A DNA stretch of 64,000 nucleotides, taken from NCBI GenBank assembly GCA_033439795.1, contig JAUTDP010000001.1, positions 2,170,001 through 2,234,000 of the forward strand, given 5' to 3'. Origin of the DNA: Sordaria brevicollis. Its lineage: Eukaryota > Ascomycota > Sordariomycetes > Sordariales > Sordariaceae. Every line of letters begins with the position of its first letter. Positions within the stretch are counted from its first letter, which is position 1. The notes below the pieces were generated by a model. That model made no database searches. It was not told the DNA's origin and saw nothing but the letters and a program-made list of their open reading frames with translations. Position numbers and translations under genes: made by a program. Of this stretch, positions 1 through 10,088 are shown in pieces.

Positions 1-2036
1 ATGTCTCGTGATGTTCTGTGGGAATGGTGGTACTTGTACCGGCTCTTGAGGAAGTATCACCCCATGAGCTTGTGCCTGCTGAGCGTGGCGTACCCGAGCC
101 AGCTCTGCAGCGATGTTCTGCAGCGACCGGGACTGTCCTATCGTGGCCATCAACTCCCTAAGCTCCTGGTCCAGACGCAGCCCAATTTCCGCCAACTGTG
201 TCTGAATCTGATTCAGGTCAGTAGCAGCACCTTGTCCTTGAAGAGGCTGTTGTGGTAGTGGCGTCTGCGCATTCGCGGGCTGGTGGGCATTAGCCATATC
301 TTCCGGAATACCCATTCTCCTGGCCATCTCCTGAATATCCTGGCCTTGTGCAAAGCCCAACCTTATAGGGCCGAAATTAAACATGCGGACTCCGGCATTC
401 TGGTTGTTCCCTTGGTTGCCCACTAGCAACCCGTTAGGACCCTGGTTGGCAGGTGCTTGACCGTTAATCTGGAACGGAGGTGCATCACGAAGGTTGGCGG
501 CGTTGAGTCCTGGTACTTGCGCATTTCCGTTCGGCTGTTGACCTTCCCGAGCAACTGGTCGTCGACAGGTCGGGCACACTTGCTGGCGTTCCAGCCAGCT
601 CTTGAGACATCCTTGGTGCAGAATATGACCACAGGGCAGCTTCTTGGCGCGAGTACGTTCGAGACGGATAGGGTCCTGGGGGTTCCAAGGGCGCATTTCT
701 TCTCTGCAAATGATGCAGGTGTCGTCTTGTGAGAGATCTTGTTCGGTAGCGTCGGCATACTGATCCATGTCCCGAGTAGCCTGGCGGTAACGCAAGAGGG
801 TGTTTAGTCGCTTGATGAAGGACCTCGTCGTCATAAACCAATCTCTGATAATGTGAATGGGTAGGCCGTAGAAGGTCATCAGGACGCAGAAGAATGCTGT
901 GTAGATGCAGAGCTTGAGGAAGTCTGCCGGCCATGTTGTCAGCACACTGCGCATACAGCAGGATATAACGTCGAGACTTACCAGCAGCCAAGTCGAGCCA
1001 CAAGATACAGAGTCCCTTCGCATCCCATCCCGGAACCTCAATATCCATCTCTTCCACATCATTCTCGTCCGGCAATTCCTCATTCTCCGCATCCGCATCG
1101 CCCTGCTCTCTGCGCCTGAGAATATCCGCCCTGCGCTCTCTGATCTGCCGTCTCCTCTGCTCCAACCCATTCCTCGTCTGCACCTGGGTGATATGCTGCT
1201 CCCACATCGAAAGCATGTACCTGATACCCGTCTGGAACGACGTGATAATCTGCACCGAAAACTCAAACAGGAACATAACCATCATGGTAGGCCGTGCTTG
1301 TTGGACCACCGTATCGACGCAGTATTTCAGCATGAATCCATCGTATAGCACGCTGAGGAGCAGCGAGACGGACAGGCGGATGTGGAACAGGCGCGGGTTG
1401 GCAGGCGGTTGCTGCTCAAAGATCTCGACTCGGCCTTCGCCGATCCAGCCCCAGACCTTGCCCGTGACAAGCGCCGTGAACATGAAGAGGAAGAAAGGAC
1501 CAACTTCTTCGCGGAAAATGGTCATGGCGAGACATGTTTCGGTGACGGCGAACCAGGCACGTTCGTACAGTTGCTCGATTTCGACGGGACGGAGGGGGCC
1601 GAAGCAGAGGCGCTGGAGGCCGTACATGAAGGCGCCATAGAGGACGAGGATTAGGTTTGCGAGGACCTGTTGGTAGTATACGGAGCTTGGTCAGTTACTG
1701 AGGACATGGTAACAACAGCATGGGTTGATTTAAGGTCGGTGGAAGACATGGACGTACGACAAGAGAGAGACTGCTCTGGCCCAGATGGACGACGGCAGAG
1801 TAGAAGTTGGCGCGTTGATGGAACGCCGAAAGGATGACCGAAGCCGCCAGGGCTGTCGAGCACTATGGGTGTTATTCATGGTTAGTTTGAGTGTATCTTC
1901 ATATGGTTTGAGGCTTGGGATCCATAGATGAAGCTGAAGTTGAAGCTGTAGCTGGTGGGTTTGGAGATGGGGGGAGCTGGAGCTGAGCGTCTCTCTAGAG
2001 CTTCCCACTTACCCCTGCGTACCACGCCAACCTCAT
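1..2036 (-). CDS. hrd1: ERAD E3 ubiquitin ligase HRD1 (synoviolin), 3' end outside window
   Basis: This is the multi-spanning RING E3 ligase of the ER membrane that ubiquitinates misfolded ER proteins for retrotranslocation and proteasomal degradation. I model four exons: 2036-2013, 1862-1758, 1666-982 and 923 to beyond base 1, with GT-AG borders in matching phase, giving 579 codons so far. The N-terminal half is hydrophobic with several membrane segments, followed by an arginine- and acid-rich cytosolic linker. A RING-H2 follows at about residues 341-391 (C341, C344, C369, H371, H374, C377, C388, C391), containing the signatures CIICREE and CPTCRRP. The rest is Asn/Gln-rich. The start is the ATG at 2036 (MRLAWYAG), because it alone joins in phase to the first membrane helix. 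The stop codon lies left of base 1. The next feature upstream is a tRNA gene. Confidence 0.93.
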
Positions 2037-2624
2037 CTTGGCCTATGTTTTGGGTGGGTGTTGCAGCGAGAACCGTAACCGATATGAAAACAGGACAGAG
2101 GTTGGAGGTTTCGATTTTAGCAATGAAAGAAGAGCATTAAGTTGCCATCATCACTGGTCGAAGTGGACAGGAAGTGAAATTCGTGGTCGAAGGAAACAAG
2201 CGAGGTCGTCGAGACGGGAAGTGTCGATCCAACCACCCAACCTGGACTTGGGGATGAGGTGAGACTGATACAGCGGACGTAAGCAGCTACAATGCGCACC
2301 AATTCAGGCAATAGAAGGCACCGTCTGGGCTCAAAAGGGTGCTGTAAAGGAGAGAATTGTCAACTGGAGGATTGACATTGCCGCGCCAGTAAATGCCACG
2401 TTATCGGGAAATCGCACCCCGGCCTTCAATCAGTTCAAGGTGACGCACCGTGACAGGGAAGGTGGCCCGAAGATCAATCACCAAGGGAAAAGCCAAGCGC
2501 GACTCCGCACAGCCACACAAGCTCCTTTTGTCGGCAAGCACAGTGTTCTAGAATTTTGGGTGGTGGCAGCCACCGCTGTTTGTGTTACTATAAGGGACAC
2601 AAATGGGCTCCTCTTTCAAGAACC
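2037..2624. other. Intergenic: hrd1 promoter / tRNA 5' flank
   Basis: The spacer lies between the hrd1 start codon and the tRNA-Ser gene. Short ORFs on both strands lack family resemblance. No repeat or clear regulatory element was recognised. It presumably carries the hrd1 promoter. Confidence 0.5.
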
Positions 2625-2724
2625 GTCACTTTGGCGGAGTGGTTAACGCGCTGCCCTGCTATTCGCAAGAAAGCAAGTTTAGGCAGTTCCTTCGGGAGCG
2701 CAGGTTCGAATCCTGCAGGTGACG
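2625..2724 (+). tRNA. tRNA-Ser (anticodon GCU) with a 19-nt intron
   Basis: The sequence folds as a class II tRNA. Acceptor strands 2625-2631 and 2717-2723 pair over 7 bp with one G-U, and G2724 is the discriminator typical of tRNA-Ser. The D arm starts GCG at about 2634. Anticodon stem CTGCC (2651-2655) pairs with GGCAG (2682-2686). The loop is C-T-[GCT]-A, then a 19-nt intron (2662-2680) directly after position 37, then A. A long variable arm with a TTCG loop follows, then a perfect 5-bp T arm around TTCGAAT (2700-2716). The long variable arm and GCT anticodon agree on serine. A T5 terminator lies 4 nt downstream. Confidence 0.95.
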
Positions 2725-2728
2725 CATC

Positions 2729-2733
2729 TTTTT
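2729..2733 (+). terminator. RNA polymerase III terminator of tRNA-Ser
   Basis: A run of five T residues begins 4 nt after the discriminator base of the tRNA, as expected for Pol III termination. Confidence 0.8.
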
Positions 2734-4055
2734 GACTTTTTCCTCATCATCATACTACAAATTTTCCAGTAAATTTCTTTTTTTGTTGTTCTTGTCATTG
2801 ATTTATTTTGCTTCAAGGTTTTTTTCCTTCTTCATCAGATTCTCATTGATAGGGCAAGTTGGTGGGAAGTTTTCGCAAGTGTAGTCGAACAAGTCTCGAC
2901 TGCTAATGTCCTCATGTCCAGATATCAATCATCACGTACGAAGAAATGAAAGTCATGGTATCAACAGTTTCACTTTCCTTTCAAGCAGTTCTTCTCTGTA
3001 TACCTCACTGTCAAACTTCAATACTAATTCACGGTATCGACATCGTTCATCGGCAACTTTCACCCCGTCCTCCCGTCCGTGCCGTTCAGCTACCGAAAAG
3101 CTGAACCACATCTGTGCGTGATCGAACATGAAACCCCCAACGAAAGGAGGGAGCTGAAACCTTCAATCCGGTTCAAAATGATACTGCGTTCTATACTGTC
3201 TTCGCTGCGTGAATTTTCATAGTATTGGATTGCGGGGTGTTTCATAATGCGTTGGTTGGTATCGGATCATGTTACATACTGTACGACGGTTGAGGAGATA
3301 CCTATGTAGATACGTATCATGCCGACCGGATCGGGGATGCGGTGGTTGATATGCCGTGCTCGTAATGCATACTGGATGGATCTCAGAGTAGAGAAGGGCC
3401 GGAGATAACTATCTCGATGTAGACCCGGGGACGTTTCGCTAGATCCGGTGGGTTTTTTGGGCAAAGCTGAATCGGATATGTGGGAGAATGAGAGAGTTGG
3501 TGATGGTTTCAGAAAAGGAGGTGATGGAAGTGTATATTGGGGGCTGATAGCTGCATTTGTTTTATGATTGAGGAAAGCTGAGGTTTTCCAACCGATATGG
3601 ATGTTCCGCGCTTGCGCTTAATGCGCTAGAAGCAACGACATGATCTCATGATCTACGGGCGTTTGAGAAAAAAAAGCAACGAAACGTTGGTGAGATATTA
3701 GGTAAAAGATATCATTGTATGTTGAACAGAAGATTGAGGGGATTTAGAAATGAAATAGGAAATGCTAAACATGAAATACAGAGAAGTTGAAGGGAAACCT
3801 CGAACGACACCACAAACGACCAACTTTCCAGTTCCAGCGAAAATAGATCTGGTGAACCAGTGAAAAAGGCCCTCGCTGACTATCATAGGAAATGTGTTAG
3901 TGTGCCAAGAGAAAAAGAAAAGGAAACGAAAAGGAGAAAGCCAAAGCACAAGGGGGTATTCCATGCGTATGCCAAAACACCATTCACCGACTCCATCTCT
4001 ATATGCTTTGCAAAACACCCATACTGGTCGGTGTCTCTCGCAAGAACGGGAGCAC
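2734..4055. other. Intergenic, no gene recognised
   Basis: About 1.3 kb between the tRNA and the 3' end of the NmrA-like gene. All ORFs are short, unlike known proteins and mutually overlapping. T-rich at the start and moderately AT-rich throughout; no repeat or RNA gene was seen. Confidence 0.5.
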
Positions 4056-5222
4056 CTACATAACAGGTCCCCAAACCTGCTCCAACCACTCTCTAAACCT
4101 CAACGGCTGAAAAGCCGTCCTGGCGCTCTGATTTACCAGTTCATTAAGGTTGGTCGAGCGGATAGTATACCTCCCACTAGCAGTCTGCAACAGCCTCTGG
4201 TAGTAGAGATAAGTCGCCACATCGCCAGCACGCTGGTGCTCATTCGCCCAGGCCTCGGCCTCTTGGTAAGTTTGTCGAGTGACGCTGAACTGAACTGTTG
4301 TTCCATCCCTATTAGCAATCATCCACGAAGAAATGGAAAGAGAAACTCACCACACCTCACCAGCTCACAAGTCCTAACCAGCTCTCCCACCGTCATGCAA
4401 TCACCCCTAACCCTCCACTCCCTCGGCCATCTCTCCAACGGCATACCCAAAGCACCGGTGCCCGTCAACTCGATAGCAGCCGCGACGAACCTAGCAACAT
4501 CGTACATGCTCGTCATAGCCACGTACGCTGTCCGTCCCTGGGGATCCCGTTCCACCACGTCCGCCGTGCTATGCTCAATGTTCACCAAGTAATCACTCAT
4601 CGGCTGCATGGATCCCATCAGTCCCAGCTGGGTACCCATGCCCCAAGCCTGCAGCCCACCACCGGGCGCAAATCTCTCCATGAAGATCCCGCAGGCGAAG
4701 ACTGTGTAGTTCATTCTATGTGAGCGGGACTGTGACCAGCTTTCCAAGAGGTCCAAGGCGGCGCGGGAGCCACGGTTGTCGAGAGGATCGGTGAAGTTGG
4801 CCGCCAAACGGTAGGAAAGAGGGCCCTCGAACTCCGAAGGGACGAAGCAGCGGACACGGGCGCGGCGGGCGGCGTCGATGAGATTAAGCTGCTCGTTGTT
4901 TGAGATAGTGGAAATGAGGAGGTCGACGCCGCGGAGGACGTAGTTCAACTCTTCAACGTTTTGGTAGTCTATTTGGACGAGTTGGCAGGAGGGAAGGTTC
5001 TCCTGGAATTCGGGATGAAGCTAGTATTGAGCCTGTTAGTAGAGTTCTGATGGGAGAAAGGGGGGTTAGACGGACCTGTCGAGTGAGAATGAGAACCGGA
5101 TGAGCGCTCTTGGTGATCTCCTGAGCAAGAATGTAGGCAAAGGAGCCACCTCCTGCGATAGCGATTCTCATCATGGCAGCCGGTTGTTGAGTGGCTTCCT
5201 TGTGCATTGTAGAGTGAGGCAT
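4056..5222 (-). CDS. NmrA-like / isoflavone-reductase-like NAD(P)-binding protein
   Basis: A predicted 351-aa atypical short-chain reductase of the NmrA/isoflavone reductase type. Exons are 5222-5076, 5020-4351 and 4294-4056, with introns of 55 and 56 nt and consistent phases. The second acceptor (…ACAACAG at 4295) was preferred to a nearer TAATAG because only it keeps phase with the C-terminal frame. An N-terminal beta strand with a glycine-rich Rossmann loop (IAIAGGGSFAY) is followed by a DYQN…L…GVD segment, LISTISN, and the family's FVPSEFEG motif. The C-terminus resembles the substrate-domain end of the family (FREWLEQVW). The start could be the ATG at 5222 or a later Met just before IAIAGG. 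Members are either redox-sensing regulators or reductases; I cannot tell which. It stands alone between two gene-poor spacers. Confidence 0.8.
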
Positions 5223-8125
5223 TCAGTTAGAGGGTCGCGTTAGCTGGAAGACTTTGTTGGTACTGCCGATGTCTGAGATGAGGTGCAAGATCGAAGTGGC
5301 CATGGTGATGAACTTATATCAGAACCCGGAGATGCTGTCACTTCGTGATGCATCATCTTCTCACACATAACCTTAAACCTTAACGACAGCAACTCAGAGG
5401 CACGGTACAACCGGAGGGGGTCATGAGGAGAGCTAGCCAAGCAGAATAACAAAGGGTAGACGTAGATTTCTCAAACCAACGGCACAGGAGTACTAGAGCC
5501 GACAGGTGAAGATCGAAGTCGGGAGTAGGAGCCGGTGACATCCCACACCCGACTCCTCCACTTGAAAGCCTTTCCTAACGAGGCGGTTCGGCTCCGGCTG
5601 GCGGCGTGAATAGTTCAAGGATGGTATGACATCCAAGCTTGTCCTTGTTGGTCTATCCAACCCCAACTGTGAGGACCAACGGTGCCCATAACGAAGATCT
5701 CATGTCATCACACGGAAGGACTGCCGCTTGGCCCCTTTCTGCACGAGATAGCTGCGCGCCGCAACGGGCCACCGCGGAAACCCCACGTCTCGGCAGTCCG
5801 AATGACTTGCGGACCCTTCCGATGAGGCTTCTCGCTTAGCCATACTCTGATCTCACAACTCAGGGTCGGATAGTCGGGGCAGAATGGGGTCAGGAATAGA
5901 GTCTCTATGTGAGCACTAGCGAGGCATAGTGATGGAATCTTGTCTTTCAGCGTGGAGCTTTTGCAACTTTGCAAGAACATGATGGACCAGAGTTGAGACG
6001 CATGGTAATGGCGTCTTCGGTGAGAATCTAATTCGAGGTCTGGGGTTACCCGGACCGTAGATCGCATCATCTCCCGTAGGGCTGTCCTGAGGCCAAGCAA
6101 CAGCCATAATAGGGTTTGGGGTTGAGAGATGGTGATGGCTTGGACACTTCCCAAGAAAAGACTTGAAACTGTGGCGAATGAATGAGCATGACCAATTGCA
6201 TACGATACAAGATTTCCTGAAGATGAACAAGGACCACCGCAAATTGTAACCGTCTTCGTGAATGTTGGAAGTGGTGGAGTTGAAGTGTTGTATCTAGGAA
6301 TGGCAAAGCCACCCGAGGACCAACAAGCCACACTTGATGATCATGAACTGGGGTTTGAAGGCTGCGAGATGGTGCAACAAGGTGGGACAATAGGGCTGGC
6401 CAGGGTGGTGATAGGGTGTTGTTGGCGTTAGACGCCGTTGAAGAGAGCTTGATGGAGGGTGAGGTCTTGTGAATACTGGATCGGAAAGGCGCGCTGCCGA
6501 ACGGTCTTACTCGAGGCTTAGCAAAAAGTCTAAGTGGTGGGTTCTTGGAGTTTGGGAATAGGTGAGAAGCTGAAAGGGATTATTTGGAGAGAGGAAACTC
6601 AAGCTGTTCAATGTTACACGCAGGCTTCAAAATAAAGCCGCAAAGTCTTTGAATGCTGTCCTGAGCTTTGTGAAACCAAATTGAAGGGAGGGAGTCCTGA
6701 AGCTGTTACCTGGCGAGAAGCATATGTCCCGCCCAGGTTACAAGACTGAGATAGATGGGCTGCAGAGTGATGACTTGCATGTCCCTTCCCCATCGTCCCT
6801 TGGACTCGGTATACGGACTGGACTGTTGGCAGGGCTGTGATGTAACCGTGATGGGAACATGGGGTTGACGACATCGAGGGGAGCTCGAATAGTAGCGAAG
6901 CCGAATGACCAGATCCCGAAACGCCTCAAAGAGAGAGTTGGTGATTCGCAATATCGATGTTAACCACAATTGGAAGGACAAGAAAAGAACATCAGCCCAG
7001 TTTGGGTTCCCGTCAACCAGAGATTGCTGTTGATGAGTTGGGCGGATTGGGGGCCATGCTTCATCATGTTGGAGGCAGAGCCAAACGAGGCTTGGCCGAT
7101 GGCTCGTCTAAAAGGCTGCGTGTGTCGCGGGGTTCATGGACAGAAAATAGACGTGACAAGAACGGGAGTGGGCTTCAGCTGAGGTTGATATCAATCAAGC
7201 GAGTGTTTCGTGCCTCAAGTTTCCATCATGAAAACGACGAGAAGATGAAGGGAGCATATTGAGGTTGAACAGTTGATGTTGTCAACAGCAAATGTCCAGC
7301 GTTGAAGTCGTAAGGTGCCGGGAGACGACACCAGGACACTTGCCAAGCGGCCCCCAAATTGGGGCGGCAGGCATCAGAGCTAGGGTACCCCGCTTGCCTG
7401 CCGGGCATGAAGCTATTCATTAGCTTATCAGCTTATCAGTTCATCTTCCATCATGTCCTTCCAATCAACCCGACCTTGCTTGCATTCAGTTCTCTTTCCC
7501 AACCTTCATTGTCCCGACAAGATGATGATTTGAGATGACTTGACTTCAGTTTGTTCTTTATAAGAGCTACTGCAGTTACCAAGAATTTCACCGGAAGCCA
7601 ATGTAACCCCCGGGCCAAAGAAGTAGATAGCGACAATGCGGCACCCGGGTGAATCTCAACGATTGAACGAAAGCTTTGCAACCCAATATCTTTTGATGCT
7701 ATATCCAACTACCTACTCAGTCTACTCAACACCCTGAATTATGTGAAAAAGAAATCTAGACAGACCTAGCGGCCCCCAAAACGAGAACCGAGGAGGGTAT
7801 CCTGCACTAAATGCCATCCATCAGCCATGCAAACCACCGTACATGCGATCCGTTAAATGCTTCGCGCAAGACATGCTAGATGGGAAGAAATAGAGAAAAA
7901 AAGAAAAACAATTTCATGAACACATGAGACCTCCCAAACTTCCTACGCTCCACCTTTTGTGTGCTCTTGCACTTCGTAACATCGTAATCCAACTCTTCGC
8001 CTTTCTGATCCATCTCCAGGAGCGCTTGCTCCAACGAGACCACTGCTCTTTCTCCTCTTTTCACGACCCCAAACCCACTGTCCTGAGCTGTGACAGCACC
8101 TCCACCACCTTATACTCCAAGCAGC
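5223..8125. other. 2.9-kb intergenic region without recognisable gene
   Basis: The longest gene-free interval here. ORFs up to 207 codons exist on the minus strand (5708-6331) but lack domains, and overlapping frames are equally open, so I treat them as chance. Two TGATAA (GATA-factor) cores on the minus strand lie 8 bp apart at 7425-7430 and 7433-7438. The segment probably holds the NmrA-gene promoter and the 3' UTR of the gene at 8126-9530; a non-coding transcript cannot be excluded. Confidence 0.45.
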
Positions 8126-9530
8126 TTAGATCAAAGCAGGCGTAAGAGCCCTGTCACGGCTCTCGATCCTTTCGAGCCTCTCGCTCCTCGCGTCATTGTC
8201 CTGCTCCCGCTGCTGCTGCTGCTCAGAAGACCCCTGCTGACCCTCCTCTTGTTCATCCGCCTTCTGCACCTCCAACAGATCCTCCGTCTGCTTCTTGGAC
8301 TGTTCCTGCCCCTCTTGCTCCCGTTCCTGACGATCATTCTCCTCACCCTCACGCTCATCGTCCCTATAACTCCTCACCTCCGCATCCTCATCAACATCAT
8401 CCTCAGGCTCATCCCTATACCTCTCCGCCACCGCCACAACCCCTTCATCACCAAGATGACTCACACTCTCCAAGTCATTATCATTCCTCACAAACAACCT
8501 CGCCGTGGTCGCATCTTCATCCACACTACCAGCTCCCCCGACCACATCCACAACCGTTCGGCGTTGTTGGCGTTCAGACCACCACCTGGGCGCCTTAAAG
8601 CTCGGCCGTCGAATACCGAGATTTTTGGGCCGCGAGACGTAATCGTACCAAGGGATCTTGGGCCTCGAAGCGGGACGCAACCGGCTGCTGCAGTTGGGGC
8701 AGTCCGGGGGGAGGGTGTGCCAGGCGCCGTACTGGATTAAGGGGTACAGGGCTAGACCGATGGCGAAACCGCGGAGGGCGAGGTAGGTGTGGATTAGACT
8801 TCTCAGAGGGGAGAGAGCGGTGGATGTTAGCATGTTTTGGAGGGGGATATATATGGGTTGGATTTTGAAGCCCGGGGGGTGAATGATAAAGAGTGGCGGG
8901 GTTCACAACTTACAAGTTTGCCAACAAGGGAATCGTAGCGTAAGCAGCCAACATGGCCAGCTTACCGCCCAAGACGGGATTGGTGATGCCCGTCCGACCC
9001 TTTTGCGTGTTGATCCACGTGAAGACGAGGACGACCATGACGCCCGCGGCGAGGATGGTGTCGACGAGGAAGATGAAGATGGTGTGGGCATAGAGTGGGA
9101 TTTTTTGCTCTTTCGCCTCTTCTTCCCATGCGTCGTTGGGTGTCTGCTCGGCTTGGGATCTTTCCGATGCCGGATACTCTGGGTCCTCCGCTCCTCCTCC
9201 TCCTCCTCCTCCTCCTCCTCCCTCGATGAGTGGCTCCGTCGTGCTGATGATTCCAGCCTCTTCTTCTTCTCCTCCGTTTCTGACGGACTCAAGATCGTTG
9301 TCCTCCTCAGCGTGTCCGATACTCCGACGGTGATTTTGCTTGCGCTTGCTGCGGCGGCGATAGGTCAGGAGCAACACCGAGTAGCCGGCCGAGAGGGCCA
9401 TGGGAGCGAGGCCAACGGCCGGTATGGGGTTATGTGAGAGGACGCCATGAGTGATACACAGTGGGAGTGAGGGAATAAAGGTTATGGCAGTGAGGATGCG
9501 CAACAGAGGTTGCGTGTCGCTGTCGCTCAT
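8126..9530 (-). CDS. Hypothetical fungal multi-pass membrane protein with acidic tail
   Basis: A predicted 430-aa protein from two exons (9530-8914 and 8801-8126) joined across a 112-nt intron; donor TT|GTAAGT and acceptor CTGAG|A restore the frame into one hydrophobic domain. Features in order: hydrophobic segments near residues 10-60, a charged linker with a perfect Gly run, a pair of hydrophobic helices (about residues 155-205), another helix after the intron (LRGFAIGLALYPLIQYGAW), a C-x2-C pair (CPNC), then a long Glu/Gln/Arg-rich cytosolic-type tail. I do not recognise a named family. The domain order suggests an endomembrane protein with a disordered tail. The start is the ATG at 9530 (MSDSDTQP). 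Confidence 0.75.
9191..9222. repeat. Trinucleotide (TCC)n microsatellite coding for poly-Gly
   Basis: About ten TCC units on the plus strand, read as GGA/GGG-type glycine codons on the minus strand inside the membrane-protein gene. Likely length-variable between strains. Confidence 0.85.
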
Positions 9531-10088
9531 TGTGATAGCGGCGGGCGTGCTCTAACAGCAAAGTGGAAGAAAGATCACGGGGCAGGAAACAAAAAGAGGG
9601 CAAATGAGGTGGGCGCCTGCGCCGCTGGGGAACTTGCGAGTTCCTGGATGATCAAAGGTTCTATTTCAGAGAACTGATGAAGCAGCTACGAAAGAGTGAG
9701 CGAGTAATAAAAAAAAAAAGCCGAAAGTGAAAACGAGCAAGAACGAGCCGGACGAGAAGAGGGGTTGAGATGTGGTGTTCGTTGGCAGCTGCCGAGCTAG
9801 TGTTAGTCGGTGTTAGTGTCGCCGGTTGATTTCCTTATCAGCACTCGACCCTGGATGTTGCAGTGGAGCTTATCAGTGGCCGCTAGGGTGCTCAGAGCGC
9901 TCCGCAGTGGGGACCCTTGTCACGTCATTGGGGTTTCTCGAGCTTGTCGCCAGGCTTTGGAAGGAACTGAAGATACGTAGTTATAAAGACAGAAGGAGCT
10001 CAGAAAGTCAAGAAGATACAAGCCTTTCCCTCACACTTCAGTTGCACTAATTGAGTTCTTTCTTGACTTCATCCTTTTGGGACCCTTC
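9531..10088. other. Intergenic: promoter of the 9530 gene and 3' flank of the HET gene
   Basis: No ORF with family resemblance. It contains an A-run near 9710 and scattered TTATCA (GATA) motifs near 9835 and 9870. No repeat or RNA gene was seen. Confidence 0.5.

Noticed and set aside
485..1627. 380-codon minus-strand reading frame as a complete protein
   Set aside because: After residue LDLAA it runs through an intron into the wrong frame; splicing at 982/923 restores the HRD1 RING domain.
4309..4350. 42-nt intron ending at TAATAG in the NmrA-like gene
   Set aside because: Gives the wrong phase for the C-terminal exon; the acceptor at 4295 gives a 56-nt intron and the right frame.
5708..6331. 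207-codon minus-strand ORF in the large spacer
   Set aside because: No domain, signal or family resemblance, and overlapping frames are also open. Codon use shows no third-position C preference.
8883..9437. 184-codon plus-strand ORF
   Set aside because: Antisense to the membrane-protein gene; open only because of the Gly/Glu-rich composition of the other strand.
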